Below are positions 1 through 6,637 of a stretch of DNA of 39,063 nt, piece by piece. The stretch spans positions 1 through 39,063 of the forward strand of contig CAINRC010000045.1 in assembly GCA_903852495.1 (NCBI GenBank), given 5' to 3'. Position 1 is the first letter of the stretch; each line of letters opens with the position of its first letter. The DNA comes from an uncultured Geobacteraceae bacterium. GTDB taxonomy: Bacteria > Desulfobacterota > Desulfuromonadia > Geobacterales > Pseudopelobacteraceae. The notes below the pieces were generated by a model, which was not told the origin of the DNA, made no database searches, and saw only the letters and a program-made list of their open reading frames with translations. Made by a program: the position numbers and the translations under genes.

Positions 1-65
1 ACTGCCAGTGCGGCAACTGCTGCGATACCTGCTACGAAACGCTTCATCAATCTGATTCTGTTCAT
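1..65 (-). CDS. 5' end of an exported protein gene, cut by the window edge
   Basis: The complement strand carries an ATG at 65-63 preceded by a good ribosome binding site (AAAGGAG, six bases before the ATG). The 21 codons that remain read as a basic start followed by an Ala/Val-rich stretch (MNRIRLMKRFVAGIAAVAAL), which looks like a Sec signal peptide. A second in-frame ATG lies at 47. The gene starts 30 bases after the tupA stop, so the two are probably cotranscribed. A second tungstate or molybdate binding protein would fit, but nothing of the mature protein is visible. Confidence 0.6.
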   Translation of the reverse strand, partial: MNRIRLMKRFVAGIAAVAALA

Positions 66-95
66 TTGTAGGCTCCTTTCAAAATAGGTCAGCTA

Positions 96-950
96 TTATT
101 TTGCGTTTTCGACGTGCCATTCCTTTGAATCCGGGAAAAAAAGCGGCGTGCCGAAACGCTCAACACCAAATTCAGTAATAATCTTCTGTCCCTTGGCTGG
201 CGCAGTGAGCCAGCGAACAAAAGTATCTGTGTCCTTGCTGTTGACAGCCGGGAATTTTTTACTGTTGACCGGTATAAGAGATATCCGGTTCAGTAACGCC
301 TCATCACCTTCTACGAGTATCTGTAGTTTGATTTCTTTTTTAATTGACAGATAGGTTGCACGGTCAATAAATGTATATGCGCCTGAACGGTCGGTAAAGC
401 GGAGCGTGGCAACATTCCCTTCGTTCCCTTTTTCGTACACGGTGTACCACGCGCCAGTCGGTTTCACACCGGTTTTTGCCCAAAACGCCAATTCAGCAAT
501 ATTAGTGCCTGATTTATCTCCGCGACTGACAAAAGGAGCAGCTTTTTCGGCAATTTTTTTGAATGCTGCCAACCCAGACTTCATCCCGCGAACTCCAGCC
601 GGATCGCTGGGCGGACCTACTATGACAAAATCATTGTACATTAAAGGGATGCGTTCCGTTCCGTACCCGGCGGCAACAAACTTTTCTTCCAGAGAACGGG
701 CATGTACCATCACCAGGTCGAAGTTCCCCTTTTCGGAAATTTTAAGGGCGGCACCGGTGCCGCTTCCCACATGTCGCACACGGATGCCGGTATCCTTCTC
801 GAAAGCATCTTCCAGCGTTGCCACAATTCCAGCATCAATCGGCCCAATAGTGCTTGCAAGAAGTATAAATCCCTCTTCAGCGTGGACTGCTGTTGACGAC
901 AGTGTCACGAACAACAAAAACGAAACAGAATACGCGGATAGCCACTTCAT
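96..950 (-). CDS. tupA: TupA-like tungstate ABC transporter substrate-binding protein
   Basis: A periplasmic binding protein of about 284 residues that should capture tungstate and deliver it to the TupB permease. The N-terminus is a signal peptide (MKWLSAY, hydrophobic core, probable cleavage after AVHA). The mature part opens with the family's ASTIGPIDAG-type segment, followed by SGTGAAL, DLVMVHAR, the NDFVIVGP strand and SRGDKSGTN, all typical of TupA/WtpA-like oxyanion binders. The ATG at 950 is preferred over the one at 956 because AGGAGG lies seven bases upstream of it. It follows moaE by 14 bases. The matching permease and ATPase genes are at the other end of the window, on the opposite strand. 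Substrate assignment to tungstate rather than molybdate is by family resemblance. Confidence 0.85.
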   Translation of the reverse strand: MKWLSAYSVSFLLFVTLSSTAVHAEEGFILLASTIGPIDAGIVATLEDAFEKDTGIRVRHVGSGTGAALKISEKGNFDLVMVHARSLEEKFVAAGYGTERIPLMYNDFVIVGPPSDPAGVRGMKSGLAAFKKIAEKAAPFVSRGDKSGTNIAELAFWAKTGVKPTGAWYTVYEKGNEGNVATLRFTDRSGAYTFIDRATYLSIKKEIKLQILVEGDEALLNRISLIPVNSKKFPAVNSKDTDTFVRWLTAPAKGQKIITEFGVERFGTPLFFPDSKEWHVENAK

Positions 951-964
951 AGACATCCCTCCTC

Positions 965-1357
965 TTAATTGTTTTCTGTAAGGTAGTTCTCAATTTTACC
1001 GATTGTTACCATCTTTTTCAGGCGGCTGATCCCACATTTACAGGCTTCAAAAGCATCTTCACTGTTTGGAGAACTGGCTGCTACCAAAGAGATGATCTCT
1101 CCAACAGCAAGACAGCCGGTCCGCCGGATCATCAGTACATCCTCCAGTTCCCAGCGGGTTTTAAGCTCGCTGACGATACCCTCCATCTCCTCCGTTGTAT
1201 TCCCTTTGGCTTTGTATTCAACAGATGTTGTGAGAATGTCCGAACCGGTCTTTTGTTTGACGACCGCATAATGAAATACAACGGAACCGGAGAATGCCGA
1301 GTTGATTGAATTATAGACCATTGCAGGATCAATGGGGTCGTGGGTGACAAGAACCAT
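965..1357 (-). CDS. moaE: MoaE, molybdopterin synthase large subunit
   Basis: This 130-residue protein is the catalytic subunit of molybdopterin synthase, which with thiocarboxylated MoaD converts precursor Z (cPMP) into the dithiolene molybdopterin used for both Mo and W cofactors. Visible family hallmarks are the central VEYKAKGN and RRTGCLAVGEI-like segments, the SSPNSEDAFEAC helix and the C-terminal LKKMVTIGKIE region corresponding to the usual WKKE end; the length is only slightly below the norm. The start has a strong GAGGAGGAG site. It lies between a 25-codon remnant gene and tupA in one presumed transcript. Its small-subunit partner could be the MoaD-like protein encoded near 34.4 kb. 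Confidence 0.9.
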   Translation of the reverse strand: MVLVTHDPIDPAMVYNSINSAFSGSVVFHYAVVKQKTGSDILTTSVEYKAKGNTTEEMEGIVSELKTRWELEDVLMIRRTGCLAVGEIISLVAASSPNSEDAFEACKCGISRLKKMVTIGKIENYLTENN

Positions 1358-1377
1358 GGTTTACTCCTCCTCTACAT

Positions 1378-1455
1378 CTATATTGTTTGACCAAACCTCA
1401 CAAATACCCGACTTTCAAGGTTGTCGGTATCGTCAATACTGACCAGAATGTGCAT
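1378..1455 (-). pseudogene. 25-codon remnant of an IDDTDN-motif protein
   Basis: On the complement, an ATG at 1455 with a proper ribosome site (AGAGGAG) opens a frame reading MHILVSIDDTDNLESR and then nine unrelated residues before TAG. The IDDTDN start is the signature of the TiaS-like/DUF1743-type family, whose members are several hundred residues long, so this is the 5' stub of a larger gene whose body has been lost. The stub ends 20 bases before moaE, so the deletion may have fused moaE to this gene's promoter and leader. It could still be translated as a leader peptide. The family call rests on one short motif. Confidence 0.5.
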
Positions 1456-1559
1456 GTGAAGCTCTCCTCTGTCAGATGAAATTGATCTGCACGCTTCATC
1501 CATGGATATTTTCATGACATGGCACTGTTTTTTATCGCAGAACAACGTTTCTATATCCT

Positions 1560-1575
1560 AGCAATAACTGAGCCA
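1560..1575 (-). promoter_or_regulatory. Candidate sigma-54 promoter for the stub-moaE-tupA transcript
   Basis: The complement reads TGGCTC, five bases, TTGCT. The -24 GG and -12 GC are exactly ten bases apart, with one mismatch to the TGGCAC-N5-TTGCW consensus. A start about 12 bases downstream would give a leader of roughly 95 bases before the remnant ATG. The dyads at 1589-1600 and 1657-1689 lie upstream, where an enhancer-binding activator would sit. Confidence 0.5.
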
Positions 1576-1588
1576 CATTCATAATATG

Positions 1589-1600
1589 CCGATATATCGG
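1589..1600. promoter_or_regulatory. Perfect 12-bp palindrome upstream of the moaE promoter
   Basis: CCGATATATCGG is fully self-complementary and sits about 14 bases upstream of the candidate -24 element. It could be an operator for a dimeric regulator, for example a metal-oxyanion sensor, but no regulator is identified. Confidence 0.35.
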
Positions 1601-1656
1601 ATTTTATTACCAGCAAGGGGAAACCCATCGGCTAGACAAACAATCCTGCTGGGTAA

Positions 1657-1689
1657 AATATCTACAACAAAAACAAAAGTGTAGATATT
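1657..1689. promoter_or_regulatory. Inverted repeat, possible enhancer site
   Basis: The arms AATATCTACA (1657-1666) and TGTAGATATT (1680-1689) are perfect reverse complements separated by 13 bases. The centre lies about 120 bases upstream of the start predicted for the 1560-1575 promoter, a usual distance for a sigma-54 activator site. No gene is seen between here and the pseudogene at 1822. Confidence 0.4.
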
Positions 1690-1821
1690 CTCTGCATTGG
1701 TTCGCACGGAGAATCAATTTCGGGTAACAATCAACTCCGTCAGCATTCTGATGATTCGTTATAGTTATACATATGCAACGATAGGCTGTAAAAAAGGGAC
1801 AACATTATATCGGTGGAGTTA

Positions 1822-2091
1822 TTATACTCTCGCAGGGACATTCATTCGGGACACGACCCAGAATCCTGCTGCAAAGTCTAGGGTATTCAGGCAGCCATAG
1901 CCCTGATCCAGGCGAAAGAGATTGGCCAGCGGCATTCCGAGCAGGTGGCAGAGGAGAACCCGGTTCACCCCTGCATGGCCGACTACCAACCGATTGCCCT
2001 TTGAATGTTGAACGAGACCTTCAAAGGCTGACAGTATCCTCCTTCGCGTGGCTACCATCTGTTCGACAAAATGAAGACACCTGGCGGACTG
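1822..2091 (-). pseudogene. Truncated, decayed copy of the neighbouring histidine phosphatase
   Basis: The frame encodes only the C-terminal third of a histidine phosphatase. It includes the second catalytic segment VGHAGVNRV and the downstream CHLLGMP and YGCLN stretches. By hand alignment about 41 of 65 residues match the intact protein at 2496-3125, so this is an old duplication or a related gene rather than a recent copy. The N-terminal RHG motif is missing and a TAG stops the frame just upstream of 2091. An ATG at 2058 could start a 78-residue product, but it has lost the catalytic RHG histidine. Confidence 0.75.
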
Positions 2092-2226
2092 CTACCAACC
2101 CCTTAAATTTACAACTGACATTACTTCTGTCAAGTGGGCAGTTGAGCGTGCAGGAAGTGAAAAACTATAAGAATATCTGCGGGTGAGACAAGAAGAGTCT
2201 CGCCATAAATAGCGCCATGTACAACT

Positions 2227-2256
2227 GATGGTCGGCACTCGAACGTGCCGACCATC
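2227..2256 (-). terminator. Strong hairpin after the zinc-ribbon gene
   Basis: GATGGTCGGCAC (2227-2238) and GTGCCGACCATC (2245-2256) form a perfect 12-bp stem with a six-base loop. It lies 15 bases beyond the stop of the gene ending at 2271, as expected for the end of the long minus-strand transcript. There is no clear T-run on either side, so it may act as a 3' stabiliser or a factor-assisted terminator. Confidence 0.55.
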
Positions 2257-2270
2257 AAGCACCTCGTTTT

Positions 2271-2462
2271 CTAAAGTAATTGTGTTTTGACTTGTTTATA
2301 TTTTGACTTTTGCAAACGTGACGACTCCACAACGGTATGATTGGCCGTACCATCGTTAAACCAGACCGTTCCGCAATTATCACATTCCTTAATGGGATGG
2401 CGGGTCATTCCCTCACACATGCCTACTTCAAATTGTTTCGACTTACAACGTGGACACTTCAT
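2271..2462 (-). CDS. Small zinc-ribbon protein
   Basis: A 63-residue protein with two CxxC pairs, CPRC at residues 3-6 and CDNC near 27-30, spaced as in a zinc ribbon, followed by a basic tail rich in Lys and Gln. The start is supported by AGAGGAG upstream of the ATG. It is the last gene of the long minus-strand gene train, 33 bases after the histidine phosphatase, and is followed by a strong hairpin. No specific function is recognised; a metal-binding or nucleic-acid-binding role is possible. Confidence 0.7.
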   Translation of the reverse strand: MKCPRCKSKQFEVGMCEGMTRHPIKECDNCGTVWFNDGTANHTVVESSRLQKSKYKQVKTQLL

Positions 2463-2495
2463 TGATTTTCTCCTCTTTATTGTATGTGAATATTG

Positions 2496-3125
2496 TTATC
2501 GATACGTCGGCACACAGCTGATCCGACGCACCACCCAGGCACCTGCGGTGTACTCCAGAATATTCAGGCAGCCATATTCCTGCCCCAAGAGAAAGAGATT
2601 AGCCGGTGGCATGCCGAGCAGGTGGCAAAGGATTACCCGATTCACACCGGCATGACCGACAATCAGAAGGTTTTTACCGGCTTTCGAAACGGCGTCTTCA
2701 AAAACAGGGAGTACACGGGCAGAGAGGTCGGCAAAGCTCTCCCCGTCAGGCGGGCGGTACCCGACCAGATCTGCTCCCCTTCGTTCGTACTCCCGGGGGA
2801 ACAGTCGGCGTACTTCGCTGATCGGCATGCCGTCCCAGCGACCGAGATCGATTTCCTCCAGTCCCGGCAGGATCGTGAGCGGTTGTGGGTGTTGGCTGCT
2901 GATGATCCGGGCAGTCTCGACAGCGCGCTGCCGGTCGCTGCTGCAGATTTGGCTGAAGGGAATGTCGGAAAGTGATCGACGCCACCACTCCGCCTGAGCC
3001 CGGCCGGTTTCGTTGAGCGGGTGGTCGGTCCGGCCGATAAATCTACGGACCATATCCGGCCGTGAATCGCCATGGCGCAGGAGATACACAGTGCATCCGT
3101 TCCTGAGTTTTTCGTTCCGGATCAT
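2496..3125 (-). CDS. Histidine phosphatase (phosphoglycerate-mutase-like) family protein
   Basis: A 209-residue cytosolic phosphatase of the two-histidine superfamily. The N-terminal LLRHGDSRP carries the phospho-accepting His18 within RHG. SSDRQRAVETA and LEEIDLGRWDG supply the usual arginine and acidic residues, and VGHAGVNR near residue 160 supplies the second histidine. CobC-like enzymes acting on alpha-ribazole phosphate look similar, but the context here is molybdenum cofactor genes rather than cobalamin genes. Its ATG overlaps the stop of the upstream NTP-transferase/HD gene by four bases, so the two are translationally coupled. The natural substrate, perhaps a nucleotide or pterin phosphate, is unknown. 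Confidence 0.85.
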   Translation of the reverse strand: MIRNEKLRNGCTVYLLRHGDSRPDMVRRFIGRTDHPLNETGRAQAEWWRRSLSDIPFSQICSSDRQRAVETARIISSQHPQPLTILPGLEEIDLGRWDGMPISEVRRLFPREYERRGADLVGYRPPDGESFADLSARVLPVFEDAVSKAGKNLLIVGHAGVNRVILCHLLGMPPANLFLLGQEYGCLNILEYTAGAWVVRRISCVPTYR

Positions 3126-4249
3126 GGCGGAGTTCCGGATATCAGGTCGGCAACGGAGAGGCTTAGACGTGTCTCGACGCGGCGCTGAATCGTACGAGCG
3201 CTCTCCAGACGCCCGGTTATGGCAGCCGTGATCTGTACATTGTCGGCATACCGCTTCAACTGGTGCCGAAAGCGGGTTTCGAGCGGCACCAACCGGTCTC
3301 CCTCCAGCAGCTTGTCAGCCAGAAAGAGCAGGTCAGCGGCAGTGATGGCATCATCGTCGCGCGGTTGCAGTTCCATGTGGACAGCCACCAGATCGGCAAC
3401 GGCGCTGTACCCAAGCCCCCTCAGCATATCGGCACCGGCGGCAGCGTGGCGCGGCTCTCCCTTGGCCAGGTCGTGGAGCAGTGCTGCCGCTTCGATCAGC
3501 TCAAGATCCAACCGGCATCCACTGTTGTTCATTCTTTCGGCCATGAGAAGCGCCACATGCGCCACCGCCCGACAATGCCCGATCACCGGGCTGCCGGCAA
3601 CAAAGCGTTCTGCCAGAAGCTGTTCGCAGATCTGCCGGGACGGAACCAGTGGTCTCTGCATCGACTTCTGCAATCGCTCGTAATCTTCCGGTGTATCCAT
3701 ATCCAGCAGGACACCCTCATCCCCGGTCTCAACCGTCACCGCATCCGCCTCGTACTGCATCAACAGACCCTTCAGTCCGCCAGCGCCCTGCCAGGAAAGA
3801 ATGCTGTCGCGATATGAATTCGATACCAGCGGCGGGTGACCGCGCATGCCGCGAAAAGCCGGATAGAGTATACCCTTTCCGGCACTACCGTATGAACGTA
3901 CCAGCAGTTCGACACTCTCCCGCCGGACCAGCGGAATGTCCACCGGCAGCAGGAAGAAGGCTCCGCTCACGGCTTTGAGACTCTCGACAGCCGTAACAAC
4001 CGAGGAGAACATCCCCTCCTGAAATTGTCTGTTCGGTAAAGGTTGAACATTCAGTTGCTCCAGCAGTGGCAGCAGTTCACTTGAGCAGTGACCGACCACA
4101 ACCCGGATATCGGGGACTCCGGCACCGCGAAAAAGCGCGATGGCCCGTTCCAGAACCGTCGTTTCGCCGAACGGCAGGAGCGGTTTGAACGCCCCCATAC
4201 GGGACGAATAGCCGGCAGCAAGAATGAAGGCGGTGATGGCACCCTTCAT
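3122..4249 (-). CDS. MocA-like nucleotidyltransferase fused to an HD domain (DVU_1551-like)
   Basis: A 375-residue two-domain protein. Residues 1-200 are a MobA/MocA-type NTP transferase with the nucleotide loop ILAAGYSSRMG and the FKPLLPFG lysine segment. This family attaches CMP or GMP to molybdopterin for molybdenum hydroxylases. From about residue 205 an HD domain follows, with a conserved upstream His, LLHDLAKG and a downstream HAAAGADML. HD domains are metal-dependent phosphohydrolases, so one chain may both make and remove a nucleotide linkage, though that is inference. It starts one base after xdhC stops and overlaps the phosphatase gene by four bases. The position beside xdhC and close to an aldehyde oxidoreductase supports a cofactor-maturation role. 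Confidence 0.85.
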   Translation of the reverse strand: MKGAITAFILAAGYSSRMGAFKPLLPFGETTVLERAIALFRGAGVPDIRVVVGHCSSELLPLLEQLNVQPLPNRQFQEGMFSSVVTAVESLKAVSGAFFLLPVDIPLVRRESVELLVRSYGSAGKGILYPAFRGMRGHPPLVSNSYRDSILSWQGAGGLKGLLMQYEADAVTVETGDEGVLLDMDTPEDYERLQKSMQRPLVPSRQICEQLLAERFVAGSPVIGHCRAVAHVALLMAERMNNSGCRLDLELIEAAALLHDLAKGEPRHAAAGADMLRGLGYSAVADLVAVHMELQPRDDDAITAADLLFLADKLLEGDRLVPLETRFRHQLKRYADNVQITAAITGRLESARTIQRRVETRLSLSVADLISGTPP

Positions 4250-4250
4250 G

Positions 4251-5303
4251 TTATTTTGTGCCCTGCGCCCGGGCAGAGATCAGTTCTGCAATAATACTGA
4301 CAGCAATTTCACCGGGCGTAGTAGCCTTGATACCAATACCTATCGGACAGTGCACCTTGAGAAGCTCTTCGGAACTGAAGCCGTTCTGTTTAAGAGCCGC
4401 AAACAATTCATCCCGCTTGCGCTTGCTTCCCATCATGCCGATGTATCCCGCATTTGTCCGCAGAGCCTGAGTCACTACCGCCTTGTCATGGTTGTGCCCG
4501 CGCGTGACGATCACCACATAACTGTCACTATTTATATCTAGTCCGGCAAAGCATTCGTCAAAAGATTCCAGCACCATTATTGAGTCGGCTTTGGGAAATC
4601 TATCCCGGTTTGCATATTCGCTTCGGTCGTCCAGCACTACCGTCCGGAAATCTACCATCCCGGCCAACTGTGCCACCTGCTGTGAAACGTGCCCAGCCCC
4701 ATAGACAAATAGTGTGGAAGGAGGAAAGTAGCGCTCGATAACAAACTGCTCGTCGGTGATTGTCTCCATAACCGGATGGATTGATCGGTTCGCCTTTTCA
4801 ATCAGCATTTCAAGCCACTCTTGCCGATATGGGAATTCACCTGTCAAAGATCCATCCTCCATTACCACACAGCGGATAGTTTGCTTCTTCACTCCAGCCT
4901 TGCCGAGTGCGGCAACTAAATAGCATTTTTCACCTGCCCGCACTGCGTCATTCAGCTTGCGAAATATTTTGATATTCAGTTCTGATGCCGGGATAAAATC
5001 TACCATTAGTTTAACATTGCCTCCACAGATCATCTGCATGCTCGCAGCATCTTCACCAGACAGATCGTATGACAGCACTTCTGCGACACCAGACTTAAAA
5101 ATCCGGGTACTTTTCTCCTGCGTGGTAGCTTCAAGAACGCCACCTCCAACGGTGCCGATGGAAATACCATTGGCGCGAACCACCATCTTGGCACCGGCTC
5201 CACTGGGTGCCGATCCTGATTTACTGAGCACCGTCGCCAAAACCAGATCTTCTCCCGCCTCCTGCAGTCCGCATACGGTCTGTGCCAACCAGTTTATCAG
5301 CAT
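4251..5303 (-). CDS. xdhC: XdhC/CoxI-family molybdenum hydroxylase maturation factor
   Basis: This 350-residue protein belongs to the XdhC family, which binds molybdenum cofactor, protects it during sulfuration of the Mo centre and hands it to xanthine-dehydrogenase-type enzymes. The N-terminal half shows SGSAPSGAGAKMVV and the GTVGGGVLEA loop. The C-terminal half is a Rossmann-type domain with VYGAGHVSQQVAQLAG, the TRGHNHD segment, GMMGSKRK and the closing HCPIGIGIKATTPGEIA. The ATG at 5303 has GGGAGGAA upstream and overlaps the ligase gene by seven bases. The likely client is the Mop-type aldehyde oxidoreductase at 12.0-14.8 kb. Confidence 0.9.
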   Translation of the reverse strand: MLINWLAQTVCGLQEAGEDLVLATVLSKSGSAPSGAGAKMVVRANGISIGTVGGGVLEATTQEKSTRIFKSGVAEVLSYDLSGEDAASMQMICGGNVKLMVDFIPASELNIKIFRKLNDAVRAGEKCYLVAALGKAGVKKQTIRCVVMEDGSLTGEFPYRQEWLEMLIEKANRSIHPVMETITDEQFVIERYFPPSTLFVYGAGHVSQQVAQLAGMVDFRTVVLDDRSEYANRDRFPKADSIMVLESFDECFAGLDINSDSYVVIVTRGHNHDKAVVTQALRTNAGYIGMMGSKRKRDELFAALKQNGFSSEELLKVHCPIGIGIKATTPGEIAVSIIAELISARAQGTK

Positions 5304-6637
5304 ATTATTTCCTCCCTATGGTCGTGTATTTTCCGCTTAATACTGCCACTGCTCAACCAATTATTTTCAATGTCAATGGTAAACGGAGCAATTTTGAGGC
5401 TGCCCCCGGCAATAGATCTCTGCAATTTAGGTATATTATTCAGCGCTTGACGAGCCAAATAACATAGCTTTTCTGCTGGCGCACCTTGAGTTAAAAGAGT
5501 CACTTGAAGAGTGTCAATGCCGTTTAGCTTTGACACTGTTGCATGGAAATTGATGAGACCGGGGAGTGGGAAAAGTGCATCATCCAGATCTTCCATACCC
5601 ACTAGGCCAGCACCATCCAGCTTCACCTGCCCTGCCAACCGTCCCTTGACCCCCTCGAGCCGTTTCAGAACGGTCCCGCAGCTGCATGGCTCCGGAATAA
5701 ACCTGGACAGGTCACCGGTCCGATAGCGGATGAGCGGCATGCCGATCCGGGTGAGGGTGGTCATGACTACCTCCCCCCGTTCCCCGTCGGGCACGGGGTG
5801 GCCGGTGACAGGATCAATTATCTCGACATAGAGATCCGCCTCACGGATATGCCCGCCACTGCGTGCTCCGCAATCTACCGCTCCTCCCAGTCCCATCTCG
5901 GTCATGCCGTAATGGTTGAAGACGGGGCAACCCCAGAGCTTCTCTATTTCGCTGACAATGGCTGCGGGGACATAATCGGCGCTCAGGAGAACACTTTTGA
6001 TCCTCCCGTGCGGGATGCTTGCCGCTTCTGCATGACGTGCCAGACCGAGAAGCTGCACCGGCAGGCCGACCAGGCAATCGATCTCCCGTGAGACGATTTC
6101 GGCAATAGCGGTACTTTCATCCATGACGATGCCGTGTACGAACCCCTTGGCACCCATCCGCGCGAGCCCCTGTACAAGTAGATCACCGACGCTGCCGGGA
6201 AGTTCACCAGGCATCAGGATCAGCACCCGCTCTCCAGGCCGGACCAGAGCGGACATGCCATGCCGGAAAAAATCGACCGTCAGCTCCAAATCGTGCGCGG
6301 TAAAGTGCAGTCGCTTGGCCTCGCTGGTCGTTCCGGAGCTGCGCAGAGTCACCACCCGCTCTATCTCTCCCTGGGAAACGCAGAGAAAACGGAGATCATT
6401 CTCCAGGATATCGGCAGGAGTGGTGAAAGGAAGCGTGGAGATGTCATCCAGACTGCAGAGATCCTCGCCACGTATACCCGCCAAATGGTGACGGTAAAAC
6501 TGGCTGTGACTGCACGCATGGTCAACGGTTGCCTTCAGCCGGTCCAGCTGATACGTGCGAAGAGCTTCCCTGGTCAGTGGTACGTGTGGCTCCATGGCTA
6601 TTTTTGCGCAAATCCATGGTTCGAGTGGCGTCAGCAT
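5297..6637 (-). CDS. AMP-dependent ligase of the phenylacetate-CoA ligase superfamily (DVU_1553-like)
   Basis: A 446-residue acyl-adenylate-forming enzyme. It has the phosphate loop SSGTTSEAKR, the NHYGMTEMG motif, YRTGDLSRF and a PCSCG segment as in PaaK and coenzyme F390 synthetase-like proteins. Upstream codons in the same frame overlap the radical SAM gene; the start at 6637 is chosen because GGAGGAA lies just before it and gives a seven-base overlap of the kind seen at the next junction. In D. vulgaris-like clusters this ligase family keeps company with XdhC, a radical SAM protein and an aldehyde oxidoreductase. The substrate is unknown. It could be an acid made by the aldehyde oxidoreductase, or an activated intermediate in cofactor maturation. 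Confidence 0.85.
   Translation of the reverse strand: MLTPLEPWICAKIAMEPHVPLTREALRTYQLDRLKATVDHACSHSQFYRHHLAGIRGEDLCSLDDISTLPFTTPADILENDLRFLCVSQGEIERVVTLRSSGTTSEAKRLHFTAHDLELTVDFFRHGMSALVRPGERVLILMPGELPGSVGDLLVQGLARMGAKGFVHGIVMDESTAIAEIVSREIDCLVGLPVQLLGLARHAEAASIPHGRIKSVLLSADYVPAAIVSEIEKLWGCPVFNHYGMTEMGLGGAVDCGARSGGHIREADLYVEIIDPVTGHPVPDGERGEVVMTTLTRIGMPLIRYRTGDLSRFIPEPCSCGTVLKRLEGVKGRLAGQVKLDGAGLVGMEDLDDALFPLPGLINFHATVSKLNGIDTLQVTLLTQGAPAEKLCYLARQALNNIPKLQRSIAGGSLKIAPFTIDIENNWLSSGSIKRKIHDHREEIIC

Noticed and set aside
1697..1900. 67-codon plus-strand frame in the gap after moaE
   Set aside because: No ribosome site and no family features, and it runs over the antisense of the phosphatase fragment.
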